Source of the DNA: Flavobacteriia bacterium
GTDB lineage: Bacteria; Bacteroidota; Bacteroidia; Flavobacteriales; Flavobacteriaceae
DNA length: 48,993 nucleotides
Assembly (NCBI GenBank): GCA_030625645.1
Contig: DAOUQH010000002.1
Coordinates: 1-48,993 of the forward strand
Reading direction: 5' to 3'
Part shown: piece by piece, positions 9,029 through 17,794 of the stretch
Position numbering within the stretch: the first letter of the stretch is position 1
Layout: every line of letters begins with the position of its first letter
Notes under the pieces: generated by a model
Seen by the model: the letters and a program-made list of their open reading frames with translations, nothing else
Told to the model about the DNA's origin: nothing
The model's database searches: none
Made by a program: the position numbers and the translations under genes

Positions 9029-9847
9029 ATGATATCAAGTCCATTAACAGAGCAGTCATCTGCATACGATGATTTAGATAAAATGAGCATTAACGAGTTG
9101 CTCATCAATATTAATAATGAAGATAAAACTGTACCTTATGCAGTTGAAAGATCTATACCTCAGATCGAACCTCTAGTTACAAAAATTGTTGAGAATTTTG
9201 AAAAAGGAGGTAGGTTATTTTATATTGGTGCTGGTACAAGCGGTAGGTTAGGAGTCCTTGATGCGTCAGAATGTCCGCCAACTTATGGAGTACCTGATGA
9301 TTGGGTTATTGGTTTAATTGCTGGTGGAGATAGTGCTTTTAGAAAGGCAGTTGAGAATGCCGAAGATGATGGCGAGCAAGCTTGGAAAGATCTACAAGCA
9401 TTTAAAATTAATAAAAATGATGTTTTAATTGGAATTGCGGCATCTGGAGGAACTCCTTATGTAATAGGAGGTTTGAAAGAAGCAAATAAAAATGGTTTGG
9501 TAACAGGGTGTATTACCTGTAATTATAATACTAAGGTTGCAGCCGAAGCTCAATACCCAATAGAAGCCGTTGTTGGCTCTGAATTTGTTACTGGAAGTAC
9601 TCGTATGAAATCTGGAACTGCTCAAAAACTGGTTCTTAATATGATCTCAACTTCATTGATGATTAAACTAGGTAGAGTAGTTGGAAATAAAATGGTAGAC
9701 ATGCAGCTTACTAATAAAAAGCTAGTTATTAGAGGAACCAATATGATAGCAAATGAGGTAGGAATTGACGAAGTTTTAGCCAAAGACTTTCTTTTAAAAT
9801 ATGGAAGTGTTAGAAAGGCTGTTGAAGCTTATAGAAAAGAACATTAA
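9029..9847 (+). CDS. murQ: N-acetylmuramic acid 6-phosphate etherase
   Basis: This 272-residue SIS-domain enzyme cleaves the D-lactyl ether of MurNAc-6-phosphate, giving GlcNAc-6-phosphate and D-lactate in the cytoplasm during cell-wall recycling or salvage. It begins with the family's TEQSSAYDDLDKMS segment. It has the SIS phosphosugar loop YIGAGTSGRLGVLDASECPP (residues 65-84), whose Glu81 lies where a catalytic Glu is expected. A second acidic site follows in AVENAEDD (Glu112). It also has GSEFVTGSTRMKSGTAQK. Length is normal. The operon with the upstream symporter supplies import, but no MurNAc kinase, PTS component or anhydro-MurNAc kinase is visible, so the phosphorylating enzyme must be encoded elsewhere. 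Confidence 0.96.
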   Translation: MISSPLTEQSSAYDDLDKMSINELLININNEDKTVPYAVERSIPQIEPLVTKIVENFEKGGRLFYIGAGTSGRLGVLDASECPPTYGVPDDWVIGLIAGGDSAFRKAVENAEDDGEQAWKDLQAFKINKNDVLIGIAASGGTPYVIGGLKEANKNGLVTGCITCNYNTKVAAEAQYPIEAVVGSEFVTGSTRMKSGTAQKLVLNMISTSLMIKLGRVVGNKMVDMQLTNKKLVIRGTNMIANEVGIDEVLAKDFLLKYGSVRKAVEAYRKEH

Positions 9848-9868
9848 AAAATATAATTTGTATAGTTG

Positions 9869-9900
9869 AACCACATCTGTTTAGATGTGGTTTTTTTTTT
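9869..9900 (+). terminator. Rho-independent terminator of the symporter-murQ operon
   Basis: AACCACATCT (9869-9878), a 4-base loop and AGATGTGGTT (9883-9892) form a perfect 10-bp stem followed by T's through 9900. The convergent peptidase E gene ends at the T-run, its stop codon occupying 9899-9901. Confidence 0.85.
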
Positions 9901-10606
9901 ACCACATTTTATAATTTAGTTCACCTGATTTTATCTCAATAGCTTCTTTGCTTTTACAAAATAATTTTGCGGTTAAACTACCTTTAAGTATTATTGTTTC
10001 ATCATTAACTTCTAGCCAGCTACCTTCTCTTAACCCCAAAACGGGCAGTTCATTATAAGTATGAAATTCTTTGATTCTTGTTTCTCTAGTTTCACCTTTA
10101 TGTTTAGAATTTAAGTCTGGATCTAAATAATGTGCATTTATATTAAAAGGTATCAATCCTAAAGTTTTAAAGCTTGGTGGATGAATAATAGGCATATCAT
10201 TGGTTGTCTGCATGGTTTTGCATGTAATATTACTTCCTGCGCTTGTTCCAAAATAAAGAGTACCATTTTCAACAGTATTTTTAATAATATCCATTAAATC
10301 ATATTTGTATAATGTAGTAACCAATTCAAAAGTATTACCACCACCTGTAAAAATTGCTCTTGCATTTTCAATTGCTTTTTTTGGATCTTTAAATTGGTGG
10401 ATGCCTTTTATAGAAATATTGATTTTAGAAAACACGCCTGCTGCTAAAGAAGTGTATTCATCATAGGTTATTCCACTTGGCCTGGCATAAGGGATAAATA
10501 AGACCTCATTTATATCTTTAAAAAATTCCTGTAAAGTGGATAAGATATATTCTAAGTATTCACTTCCGTAAATTGTTGAAGTGCTGGCAATAATCATTTT
10601 TTTCAT
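9899..10606 (-). CDS. pepE: Peptidase E (Asp-specific dipeptidase, family S51)
   Basis: A 235-residue cytoplasmic serine peptidase that hydrolyses dipeptides with an N-terminal aspartate. The nucleophile motif FGTSAGSN holds Ser122. Asp137 (TNDMPI) and His159 (NAHYLDP) occupy the other triad positions. The spacing matches the Salmonella enzyme's Ser120/Asp135/His157 with a constant offset of two. Length fits the family. It is convergent with murQ and shares its terminator region. A role in peptide salvage is likely, and a link with murein salvage is only suggestive. The ATG at 10606 is preceded by an AGG-containing ribosome-binding sequence and a promoter. Confidence 0.93.
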   Translation of the reverse strand: MKKMIIASTSTIYGSEYLEYILSTLQEFFKDINEVLFIPYARPSGITYDEYTSLAAGVFSKINISIKGIHQFKDPKKAIENARAIFTGGGNTFELVTTLYKYDLMDIIKNTVENGTLYFGTSAGSNITCKTMQTTNDMPIIHPPSFKTLGLIPFNINAHYLDPDLNSKHKGETRETRIKEFHTYNELPVLGLREGSWLEVNDETIILKGSLTAKLFCKSKEAIEIKSGELNYKMW

Positions 10607-10620
10607 CCTAGTATTTTTGT

Positions 10621-10650
10621 TAAAGATAGTGAATATCAGTATTTAACAAA
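10621..10650 (-). promoter_or_regulatory. Promoter of pepE
   Basis: On the minus strand TTTG (10647-10650) is followed after 18 bases by TATCTTTA (10621-10628), one base from the Bacteroidota -7 consensus. Transcription would start near 10612-10615, very close to the ATG at 10606. Confidence 0.45.
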
Positions 10651-10704
10651 AATTTATTAAAACCTTAATTAAAATTATGATAACAGAATTGTTTCTTTGT
10701 TTTA

Positions 10705-11526
10705 ATGAATCGGCTAAACCTTTTACTTATTTTATTTTTTACTGTACAATTATATGCGCAAGAATCAAATACATACATTCAAGGCAAAGTATTATCAGGT
10801 TCAACTCCTATTGAAAACATACATATTATTAATAGATCAACCAATAAAGGAACTATATCTAACAAAAAAGGTAATTTTAAAATATATGTAAGGGTTAATG
10901 ATACAATTACTTTTTCAGGAGTTCAATTTTATACAAAGACAATGATAATCTCTAAAATAGAGATACATCAAAAATTTTTAAATATACTTTTGTATGATAA
11001 AATTAACGAATTAGAAGAAGTAAACTTAGAATACAAGGATTTATCAGGTAATTTACTAGTAGATTCAAAAAAGGTTATGGATTCTATTTCTAAGATACAA
11101 TCAGGTGCTCTTAATTTTGCTATAATGGATTTTAGTCTTACTTCAATATCTGTAGCTAAGCAATTGGATGAAGATAGGTTGCCAGATTCTACAGACCCTA
11201 TGATGCCGTTAGGAGGAGATATTTTAGGTTTATTATCTTTTGTTTTAAAACCGGCTATAAAAGAAGTTTCAAAAATTGGAAAGAAGAAAAGACAACAAAA
11301 AGCAGAAGAGAAAAGATATCAAAATGCTTTAGAATTACTTCCAGAAAAAATTAGAAAAGATCTTGGGGATAATTTTTTTGAACAAACACTAAAAATATCG
11401 ACTGATCAAATTGATGATTTTATCTTATACTGTGTTAAAAATGGAGCGGGAGAATTATTTTTAAAAAATAAAAAAATGGAAATGATTGATGTATTTTTAA
11501 CAGAAAGTAAAATTTATAATAAGTAG
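10705..11526 (+). CDS. Secreted protein with carboxypeptidase-like regulatory domain
   Basis: A 273-residue protein of unknown role. It opens with a signal peptide (MNRLNLLLILFFTVQLYAQ). Residues 25-105 form a CarboxypepD_reg-like beta-sandwich (IQGKVLSGSTPIENIHIINR, then SNKKGNFKIYV, ending in ELEEVNLEYKDL), the module seen at the N-terminus of many Bacteroidota surface proteins. The C-terminal half is helical and highly charged (KIGKKKRQQKAEEKRYQ) and has no barrel, so this is not a truncated TonB receptor. The protein is probably periplasmic or surface-associated. It lies 29 bases before lpxK on the same strand, but lpxK appears to have its own promoter-like sequence, so co-transcription is uncertain. 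Confidence 0.8.
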   Translation: MNRLNLLLILFFTVQLYAQESNTYIQGKVLSGSTPIENIHIINRSTNKGTISNKKGNFKIYVRVNDTITFSGVQFYTKTMIISKIEIHQKFLNILLYDKINELEEVNLEYKDLSGNLLVDSKKVMDSISKIQSGALNFAIMDFSLTSISVAKQLDEDRLPDSTDPMMPLGGDILGLLSFVLKPAIKEVSKIGKKKRQQKAEEKRYQNALELLPEKIRKDLGDNFFEQTLKISTDQIDDFILYCVKNGAGELFLKNKKMEMIDVFLTESKIYNK

Positions 11527-11555
11527 TTTCTTGTCTTTTTTGTACTTTCGCTCTA

Positions 11556-12599
11556 ATGAATAAGCTCCGAAAAATACTTTATCCTTTATCCTTACTTTAT
11601 GGTGAAGTTACCAAAATCAGAAATAAAGCCTACGACAATGAGGTTTTAACTTCTGTATCTTATGATTTTCCGGTAATTGCTGTAGGAAATCTAAGTGTTG
11701 GTGGAACGGGAAAAACACCTCAAATAGAATATTTAATCCGATTATTACAAAAAGACTATCAAATTGCTGTCTTAAGTAGAGGTTATAAAAGAAAGACAAA
11801 AAATTTTCAAATTGCAGATAAAAATTCTACTGCAGAAACGATTGGTGACGAACCATTACAATATTATAGAAAATTTGAAGATATTGTAGTAGCGGTAGAT
11901 GCAGATAGGGTTCATGGAATTGCCGAATTACAAAAATTAGATTCTGTACCTGATATTATTTTATTAGATGATGCTTTTCAGCATAGAAAAGTAAAAGCTG
12001 GGTTTTATATACTGTTAACACCATATAATCATTTATATGTAGATGATTCGGTTTTACCTACAGGAGATTTACGAGAAAAAAAAGATGGTGCAAAAAGAGC
12101 TCAAATTATTGTTGTTAGTAAATCGCCAAGTAATCTAACTAATGATAATCAGTTTAATACGGCAAAAAAGTTAAATCCTGAATTAAATCAAACAGTATTT
12201 TTCTCAACTATCGATTATGCAGATAAGATTATTTCTAAATCTGATAAAAAAAGTATAAAAGATTTAAGTGATTACAAGGTTCTATTGATTACGGGTATTG
12301 CAAAGACAAAACCTTTAACCGATTTTTTAAAAGGAAAAAATATTCATTTTAAACATATGAATTATCCAGATCATCATGATTTTTCAACTAAAGATTTAAA
12401 AAATATTTCTACAGAATTTGAAGGATTAGATTCGGATAAAAAGATTGTCCTTACAACTGAAAAAGATTATGTAAGAAATTTTGAAAACTTCAGGAATAAA
12501 GTTTATTATTTGCCAATAAAGACTAAGTTTATTGCTAACGAAAGAGATTTTAATCAATTAATTAAAGATTATGTACAAAAAAGTATTAGAAACAGTTAA
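11556..12599 (+). CDS. lpxK: Tetraacyldisaccharide 4'-kinase
   Basis: A 347-residue inner-membrane-associated kinase that phosphorylates the 4' position of the lipid A disaccharide precursor, yielding lipid IVA. The unusual family P-loop is visible at residues 44-54 (GNLSVGGTGKT), followed by SRGYKR, the DDAFQHRK motif near residue 145, and LPTGDLRE. Length is normal for Bacteroidota. TACTTTCG at 11543-11550 resembles a -7 box immediately upstream of the ATG. The 3' end overlaps the start of punA by 29 bases. Confidence 0.95.
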   Translation: MNKLRKILYPLSLLYGEVTKIRNKAYDNEVLTSVSYDFPVIAVGNLSVGGTGKTPQIEYLIRLLQKDYQIAVLSRGYKRKTKNFQIADKNSTAETIGDEPLQYYRKFEDIVVAVDADRVHGIAELQKLDSVPDIILLDDAFQHRKVKAGFYILLTPYNHLYVDDSVLPTGDLREKKDGAKRAQIIVVSKSPSNLTNDNQFNTAKKLNPELNQTVFFSTIDYADKIISKSDKKSIKDLSDYKVLLITGIAKTKPLTDFLKGKNIHFKHMNYPDHHDFSTKDLKNISTEFEGLDSDKKIVLTTEKDYVRNFENFRNKVYYLPIKTKFIANERDFNQLIKDYVQKSIRNS

Positions 12600-13383
12600 A
12601 TTTTTAGAAGAAAAAGGTATAAACAATCTAGATTATGGAATTGTTTTAGGTACAGGGTTAGGGAGTTTGGTTAGTATAATTGATGTAGAATTGAAAATAC
12701 CTTACAGCGAAATACCAAATTTTCCTGTTTCTACAGTTGAAGGACATTCAGGTACTTTGATTTTCGGGAAATTAAGTGGTAAAAATGTACTTGCCATGCA
12801 GGGAAGATTTCATTATTATGAAGGATGGACATTGCAACAAGCTACATTTCCCATTCGAGTAATGAAGTTTCTAGGAATTGAAAGAATAATTGTTTCCAAT
12901 GCTTCTGGAGGAGTGAATTCGAATTTTAAAGTTGGTGAAATAATGTTAATCAATGATCATATTAATATGATGCCAGAGCATCCTCTAAGAGGTGAAAATG
13001 ATAAAAGATTTGGTCAACGATTCGTTGACATGCATGAGCCTTACAATCTAAAAATGTTAGAAACGATGCAAAATGTAGCGGATAATAATAATATTAAAGT
13101 CCATCAAGGAGTTTATTTAGCTCTTCAAGGGCCAACATTTGAAACTCCTGCAGAGTACAGAATGGTTAGAAATATGGGAGCTGATACTGTGGGAATGAGT
13201 ACTGTGCCAGAAGTTATTGTCGCAAAACATATGAACATGGATTGTTTGGGGATTTCAGTAATTACAGATTTAGGTCTAGAAGGTAAAGTTGAAGAAGTAT
13301 CTCATGAGGCTGTACAAGAAGCTGCGAAAACTGCCGAAAAGGATGTATGTAAATTAGTTGAAGAATTTGTTCTTAAAAATTGA
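12571..13383 (+). CDS. punA: Purine nucleoside phosphorylase (trimeric, PNP I)
   Basis: A 270-residue cytosolic enzyme that splits purine nucleosides with phosphate into base and ribose-1-phosphate. Visible signatures are IVLGTGLGSLV (phosphate loop), VEGHSGTLIFG, MQGRFHYYEG, SNASGGVN and ALQGPTFETPAEYRM. These belong to the trimeric high-molecular-weight family seen in animals and many bacteria. The ATG at 12571 lies inside the end of lpxK in another frame. The product MYKKVLETVKFLEEKG has a normal N-terminus, so the overlap is probably real and implies translational coupling with lpxK. Confidence 0.94.
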   Translation: MYKKVLETVKFLEEKGINNLDYGIVLGTGLGSLVSIIDVELKIPYSEIPNFPVSTVEGHSGTLIFGKLSGKNVLAMQGRFHYYEGWTLQQATFPIRVMKFLGIERIIVSNASGGVNSNFKVGEIMLINDHINMMPEHPLRGENDKRFGQRFVDMHEPYNLKMLETMQNVADNNNIKVHQGVYLALQGPTFETPAEYRMVRNMGADTVGMSTVPEVIVAKHMNMDCLGISVITDLGLEGKVEEVSHEAVQEAAKTAEKDVCKLVEEFVLKN

Positions 13384-13403
13384 TTTTAAATATAATACAA
13401 AAA

Positions 13404-13429
13404 AAACATCCGCCAAAAAGCGGATGTTT
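13404..13429 (+). terminator. Terminator-like hairpin after punA
   Basis: AAACATCCGC (13404-13413) and GCGGATGTTT (13420-13429) form a 10-bp G/C-containing stem with a CAAAAA loop. It lies 20 bases after the punA stop. The downstream T-run is short, so termination strength is uncertain. Confidence 0.65.
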
Positions 13430-13573
13430 AACTTACTAACTCAAAATTAATTATAATGAAAACAAAATTTAATGGGGAATTTTGTAATTCAAATTAATAA
13501 CATCAATTCTCGTGCCAAAATTAGTTATATTTATTAAAGATATGTTAAATGAATTATTTTATTTTTAGGATCA

Positions 13574-16351
13574 TTATCCATTTACAATTTTGTCTTTTAA
13601 ATATTTGGCAGTAAAAGATTGTTTGTTTTTGATTATTTCTTCTGGAGTTCCTTGTGCAATCAGATTTCCACCATTATTTCCGCCTTCCAATCCTAGATCA
13701 ATTATAAAATCGGCACATTTTATTAAATCTAAATTGTGTTCAATTACAATAATACTATGTCCTTTATTGATTAATGCTTTAAAAGATTGTAATAATTTGT
13801 TGATATCATGAAAATGTAAACCTGTAGTTGGTTCATCAAAAATAAATAAAGTTTTATCATTTTTTCTACCTTTTATTAAGAAAGAAGCAAGTTTAATTCT
13901 TTGTGCTTCACCTCCCGAAAGGGTAGAAGATGCTTGTCCTAGATTGACATACCCCAAGCCTACTTCCTGTAATGGTAATAATTTATTAGATATTTTGAAC
14001 TGCCCGTATTCTTCGAAAAAAGAAATGGCTTCATCTACTGTAATCTCTAATATATCATTTATTGATTTACCTTCAAATTTAACTTCTAATATCTCTTTTT
14101 TAAATCTTTTCCCCTTGCAAGTTTCACATTGTAAATGTACATCTGCCATAAATTGCATTTCAATGGTTACTTCGCCTTCTCCTTTACAAGTTTCGCATCT
14201 GCCACCATCTACATTAAATGAAAAATGTTTGGCTTTATAAGCTCTTATTTTTGATAATTTTTGTTCGGTAAAAAGCTTTCTAATATCATCGTAAACTTTA
14301 ATGTATGTAACTGGGTTTGAGCGACTAGATCTGCCAATAGGATTTTGATTAACAAATTCAATTTGTTTTATTGAATCAAATTTCCCTTTGATTTCTGTGA
14401 ATTCTCCAGCCTTTTCACCATAATTAAAGAGCTTTTTTTGTATTGCTGGATATAGAATATCTTTGATTAATGTGCTCTTGCCACTACCAGAAACTCCGGT
14501 GACAACCGTTAAGGTTTCTAGAGGAAATTTTACATCAATATTTTTTAAGTTATGCTCACGTGCTCCAATAATTTCGATATAATTTTTTGAGATTCTTCGA
14601 TTTTTTGGAATTTCAATTCGCAATTGGTTATTTAGATATTTTGCAGTAAGAGAATCTGATTTTAAGATAGCACTATAATCCCCTTCAGCAACTAATTCTC
14701 CTCCAAAAGTTCCAGCTTCTGGTCCAATATCAATAATATGATCGGCTGCTTTTATAATATCTTCATCGTGCTCAACAACGATTACGGTATTACCTAAATC
14801 TCTCAAGTTTCTCAAAACTTTTATTAACCTTTCTGTGTCTCTAGAATGTAAGCCAATACTTGGTTCATCTAAAATGTACATAGATCCTACAAGGCTGCTT
14901 CCTAGAGAAGTAGCTAGGTTTATACGCTGACTTTCTCCACCAGAAAGTGAATTAGAATTACGGTTAAGACTTAAATATTCTAAACCAACGTTACACAGAA
15001 ATTGTAATCGATTGATGATTTCAATTAGTAATCTTTTTGCAATGTTTTGATCGTGTTCATCTAATTTTAATTGTTTGAAGAAATCTAAAACCTCATTTAT
15101 AGGTAAATTTACTAGATCAGTAATAGTTGTATTGTCAATTTTCACATAGTTACTTTCTTTTCGTAATCTATCTCCATGACAAGTTGTACATTTTGTTTTG
15201 CCTCTGTATCGAGAAAGCATAACTCGATACTGAATTTTATAGCTTTTTTCTTCAATACGTTTGAAAAATTTATGCAATCCTCTAAAAAACTCATTTCCCT
15301 CCCATAATAGTTTTATTTGTTTGTCGTTCAACTCATAAAAGGGTTTGTGAATAGGAAAGTTAAACTTGTAGGCATTTAAAACTAGCTCTTCTTTATATTT
15401 TTTAAATGAATCACTTTTCCACGGAATAATTGCATCATCGTAAATGGAAAGAGAAGTGTTTGGAATAACAAGATCCTCATTAATACCAATAACATTTCCA
15501 TATCCTTCGCAGTCTGGACAAGCTCCATAAGGATTGTTAAAACTAAATAAATGTGTATTTGGAGTTAAGAAAGTTATACCATCTAAATCAAACTTATTAC
15601 TGAATTCTCTTGTAGATTTTTCTTTAATATTTTCAATAATACAGGTTCCTTTGCCTTCAAAAAAAGCTGTTTGAATAGAGTCCGCTAGTCGATTGTAAAA
15701 ATCTTCTTCATCTTTTACTACTATTCTATCGATTACTAAAAATAGATCTTTTTTGATTTTTAGATCAAAATCCTCAATACGAATAACTTTATTATTTACC
15801 TTAATTCTGGCAAAACCTTGTTGAATTAAAACATCTATCTTTTTATTTAATTCTTTTCCTTTTTCTATAATTATAGGAGATAGAAGCAATAATTTTTCAC
15901 GTTCTTCAAAAGATTTTACATAATTGATAACATCACTAACAGTATCTTTCTTTACTTGATTACCAGATATAGGTGAGTAGGTTTTACCAATCCTTGCATA
16001 TAAGATCTTTAAATAGTCATAAATTTCGGTTGAGGTACCTACAGTTGATCTTGGGTTGGTGCTATTTACTTTTTGTTCAATGGCAATTGCAGGGGAAATT
16101 CCTTTAATATAAGTTACTTTTGGTTTGTTCAACTTACCTAAAAATTGACGTGCATAAGCTGATAAACTTTCAATATATCTTCGCTGTCCTTCTGCATAAA
16201 GAGTATCAAAAGCAAGACTAGATTTACCTGATCCAGACAGCCCGGTAATGACAATAAGCTTATTTCTTGGTATTTTTACATCAATTTTTTTAAGGTTGTG
16301 TACAGCAGCACCTTTAATGATAATATTTTCTTTAAAGTTATTGTTTTTCAA
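13574..16351 (-). CDS. uvrA: UvrABC excinuclease subunit A
   Basis: A 925-residue damage-recognition ATPase of nucleotide excision repair. It has two ABC modules. The first starts at [20 protein letters not shown] and carries [14 protein letters not shown] and LDEPSIGLH. The second has [28 protein letters not shown] and FDEPTTGLH. Zinc modules are intact: CPDC and CTTC in the first half, and CETC with a second CETC flanking the DNA-binding segment in the second. The start is TTG at 16351 ([15 protein letters not shown]). I found no ATG in the stretch before the conserved domain. It is convergent with punA and divergent from the sigma factor gene. Confidence 0.96.
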   Translation of the reverse strand: MKNNNFKENIIIKGAAVHNLKKIDVKIPRNKLIVITGLSGSGKSSLAFDTLYAEGQRRYIESLSAYARQFLGKLNKPKVTYIKGISPAIAIEQKVNSTNPRSTVGTSTEIYDYLKILYARIGKTYSPISGNQVKKDTVSDVINYVKSFEEREKLLLLSPIIIEKGKELNKKIDVLIQQGFARIKVNNKVIRIEDFDLKIKKDLFLVIDRIVVKDEEDFYNRLADSIQTAFFEGKGTCIIENIKEKSTREFSNKFDLDGITFLTPNTHLFSFNNPYGACPDCEGYGNVIGINEDLVIPNTSLSIYDDAIIPWKSDSFKKYKEELVLNAYKFNFPIHKPFYELNDKQIKLLWEGNEFFRGLHKFFKRIEEKSYKIQYRVMLSRYRGKTKCTTCHGDRLRKESNYVKIDNTTITDLVNLPINEVLDFFKQLKLDEHDQNIAKRLLIEIINRLQFLCNVGLEYLSLNRNSNSLSGGESQRINLATSLGSSLVGSMYILDEPSIGLHSRDTERLIKVLRNLRDLGNTVIVVEHDEDIIKAADHIIDIGPEAGTFGGELVAEGDYSAILKSDSLTAKYLNNQLRIEIPKNRRISKNYIEIIGAREHNLKNIDVKFPLETLTVVTGVSGSGKSTLIKDILYPAIQKKLFNYGEKAGEFTEIKGKFDSIKQIEFVNQNPIGRSSRSNPVTYIKVYDDIRKLFTEQKLSKIRAYKAKHFSFNVDGGRCETCKGEGEVTIEMQFMADVHLQCETCKGKRFKKEILEVKFEGKSINDILEITVDEAISFFEEYGQFKISNKLLPLQEVGLGYVNLGQASSTLSGGEAQRIKLASFLIKGRKNDKTLFIFDEPTTGLHFHDINKLLQSFKALINKGHSIIVIEHNLDLIKCADFIIDLGLEGGNNGGNLIAQGTPEEIIKNKQSFTAKYLKDKIVNG

Positions 16352-16383
16352 TGTGTTAGAAGGTTTTTTACTTAGACATTTTA

Positions 16384-16391
16384 CAAATATA
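16384..16391 (-). promoter_or_regulatory. Probable -7 box of uvrA
   Basis: The minus strand reads TATATTTG, an exact TAnnTTTG match, about 33 bases upstream of the TTG start at 16351. No clear -33 TTG stands at the right distance. Confidence 0.4.
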
Positions 16392-16456
16392 CTAAGTTAA
16401 TTTTGTTAATAAAAAATAAAAAATGTTAATAAAAACAAAATAAATTGCAAAAAAAC

Positions 16457-16488
16457 TTGTTTATATGGTTAATATGTTTTTATATTTG
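16457..16488 (+). promoter_or_regulatory. Promoter of the ECF sigma factor gene
   Basis: TTG at 16457-16459, then 21 bases, then TATATTTG at 16481-16488. Spacing and -7 box are identical to the promoter of the DeoR gene at 6361. The start of transcription would be near 16494-16497, giving an untranslated leader of about 135 bases. Confidence 0.6.
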
Positions 16489-16498
16489 TTCCGAGGCT

Positions 16499-16537
16499 AT
16501 GAAAAAGTTACTAGTCTCCCCTGTAAATATTAATTAA
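16499..16537 (+). other. Possible 12-codon leader ORF upstream of the sigma factor
   Basis: ATG at 16499, preceded by GAGG, opens a 12-codon frame (MKKLLVSPVNIN) ending in TAA at 16535-16537. It would lie within a few bases of the predicted transcript start. A leader peptide or leaderless mini-gene is possible, and chance is equally likely on this evidence. Confidence 0.2.
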
Positions 16538-16629
16538 AAAAAATTGCTTATAGTATAGTTCTACTTTTCATACACAATAACATACAAACGAGGTTTATTA
16601 TTTAAACTTCAAACAAAAAAAGGGGAATT

Positions 16630-17217
16630 ATGCATACACAAAAATTAGATGACAGCGTGCTTGTCAGCAACTACATTGATGGAAACGAAAGAGCATTAGA
16701 AATTTTAATCCTTCGTCACAAACAAAGAATTTTCAGTTTTATTTATTCAAAAGTACAAGATAGAGATGTTACAGAAGATATCTTTCAAGATACTTTTATT
16801 AAAATTATCAATACCTTAAAAATGGGTAAATATAACGAAGAAGGTAAATTTTTACCATGGACGATGAGAATCGCTCACAATTTAGTTATCGATTTCTTTA
16901 GAAAAGGTAACAGAATGCCTACATTTAAAAATACAGATGAGTTTGATATTTTCTCTGTACTTGGTGACCCAAGTTTAAATGCTGAAAGAAGTCTTATAAA
17001 AGATCAAATTCATTCGGATGTAAGAAAGCTGGTTGAAAAATTACCAGAAGATCAAAAAGAAGTTTTAACAATGCGTATCTTTAGGGATATGAGTTTTAAA
17101 GAAATTTCAGAGCAAACAGATGTTAGTATCAATACTGCCTTAGGAAGAATGCGATATGCATTAATTAATCTAAGAAAAATGATAGATAACAATAATATTA
17201 TCTTAACAAACTATTAA
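16630..17217 (+). CDS. ECF-type RNA polymerase sigma factor (sigma-70 family)
   Basis: A 195-residue sigma factor with region 2 at about residues 25-95 (LILRHKQRIFSFIY, DIFQDTFIKI, PWTMRIAHNLVIDFFRK) and region 4 at about 130-185 (LPEDQKEVLTMRIFRDMSFKEI, a helix-turn-helix ending NTALGRMRYALINLR). It directs RNA polymerase to a specific promoter set. The ATG at 16630 follows AGGGGAAT, a better ribosome-binding sequence than most genes here have. No anti-sigma gene adjoins it. The only same-strand neighbour is a 46-residue protein 85 bases downstream. The long 5' leader suggests post-transcriptional control. Its target genes cannot be deduced from the window. Confidence 0.93.
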   Translation: MHTQKLDDSVLVSNYIDGNERALEILILRHKQRIFSFIYSKVQDRDVTEDIFQDTFIKIINTLKMGKYNEEGKFLPWTMRIAHNLVIDFFRKGNRMPTFKNTDEFDIFSVLGDPSLNAERSLIKDQIHSDVRKLVEKLPEDQKEVLTMRIFRDMSFKEISEQTDVSINTALGRMRYALINLRKMIDNNNIILTNY

Positions 17218-17230
17218 AAAAGTAATTTTT

Positions 17231-17260
17231 TTTGATGTTTGCACAATATAACTAAGTTTT
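17231..17260 (+). promoter_or_regulatory. Possible promoter of the 46-residue protein gene
   Basis: TTTG (17231-17234), 18 bases, then TAAGTTTT (17253-17260) followed by G. This is one base from the -7 consensus. It would give a leader of about 35 bases to the ATG at 17303. Confidence 0.35.
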
Positions 17261-17302
17261 GCTCGTTTATATATTAAATAACCCTGTAAATTATAAAAAA
17301 AT

Positions 17303-17443
17303 ATGGCAAAACTTTACACTAAAAAGATTTTTAAGGAAAACTTAGAACCAAAAATGGAGACAGTTTCCTTCCTACTTAACTACTCTAAATCAATTAAAGT
17401 AGTTAAATCAAAAAAAGACAGCTTAATGTTTCATTTGAATTAA
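17303..17443 (+). CDS. Small conserved-looking protein of 46 residues
   Basis: ATG at 17303 opens a 46-codon frame (MAKLYTKKIFKENLEP...) ending in TAA at 17441-17443. The product is basic and soluble, with no signal peptide or membrane segment. Its middle (METVSFLLNYSKSIKVVK) could be a helix followed by a strand. Support for it being real: it ends just before a strong terminator, has a promoter-like sequence upstream, and uses codons like its neighbours. I have a vague recollection of similar small proteins beside this sigma factor in flavobacteria but cannot confirm it. Its function is unknown. A role connected with the sigma factor is only a guess from position. Confidence 0.7.
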   Translation: MAKLYTKKIFKENLEPKMETVSFLLNYSKSIKVVKSKKDSLMFHLN

Positions 17444-17450
17444 TCGTTGA

Positions 17451-17485
17451 AAAAGCCCTCAGAGAAATTTGAGGACTTTTTTTTT
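17451..17485 (+). terminator. Rho-independent terminator after the 46-residue protein gene
   Basis: AAAAGCCCTCA (17451-17461) pairs with TGAGGACTTTT (17470-17480) with one C-A mismatch and an 8-base loop, followed by T's through about 17485. It begins eight bases after the stop codon. Confidence 0.8.
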
Positions 17486-17733
17486 ATACTTTTTTCTTTC
17501 CTAAAATAAAAATATATATTTTTTTGAATAACATTTGCTTAGAAAAGAGATTGTCTTTTCATTATTTATAAGGATTTGTTGTATCCCCATTTTTAAGACA
17601 ATGATAAAGTAGATTTATTTCTGATAATTAGATATTATTTGATATCTAAAAGAAGATTTTATTTATGGTTAGACGAAGAAATTTCATTGTTTAATACCTT
17701 ATTATTAATAAGAAACTAAAGATATATTGAAAA
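17486..17733. other. Gene-free stretch between the terminators of the small protein gene and the T9SS cargo gene
   Basis: No coding frame of note on either strand. The only structure seen is an inverted repeat at 17627-17648 (TTAGATAT, six bases, ATATCTAA), without a T-run. Otherwise it is low-complexity A/T sequence. Confidence 0.5.
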
Positions 17734-17769
17734 TTAAAATAGCCACTCTTTTAAGAGTGGCTATTTTAA
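17734..17769 (-). terminator. Terminator of the GEVED/T9SS cargo gene
   Basis: TTAAAATAGCCACTCTT (17734-17750) and AAGAGTGGCTATTTTAA (17753-17769) form a perfect 17-bp stem across a minimal loop, with a T-rich tail on the minus strand. It sits 25 bases past the end of the minus-strand gene. The symmetry would allow it to act in both directions. Confidence 0.8.
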
Positions 17770-17794
17770 TTCTACTAGTATAAGCTATTCTTTA

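Noticed and set aside
13590-14240. Two open plus-strand frames inside uvrA
   Set aside because: They are antisense shadows of the conserved second ABC module of UvrA, with no start context or domain.
17627-17648. Inverted repeat TTAGATAT, six bases, ATATCTAA, similar in core to the terminator stem at 7277-7303
   Set aside because: All A/T apart from one G/C pair per arm, no T-run and no adjacent gene. Such repeats are expected in this base composition, so I do not claim a shared element.
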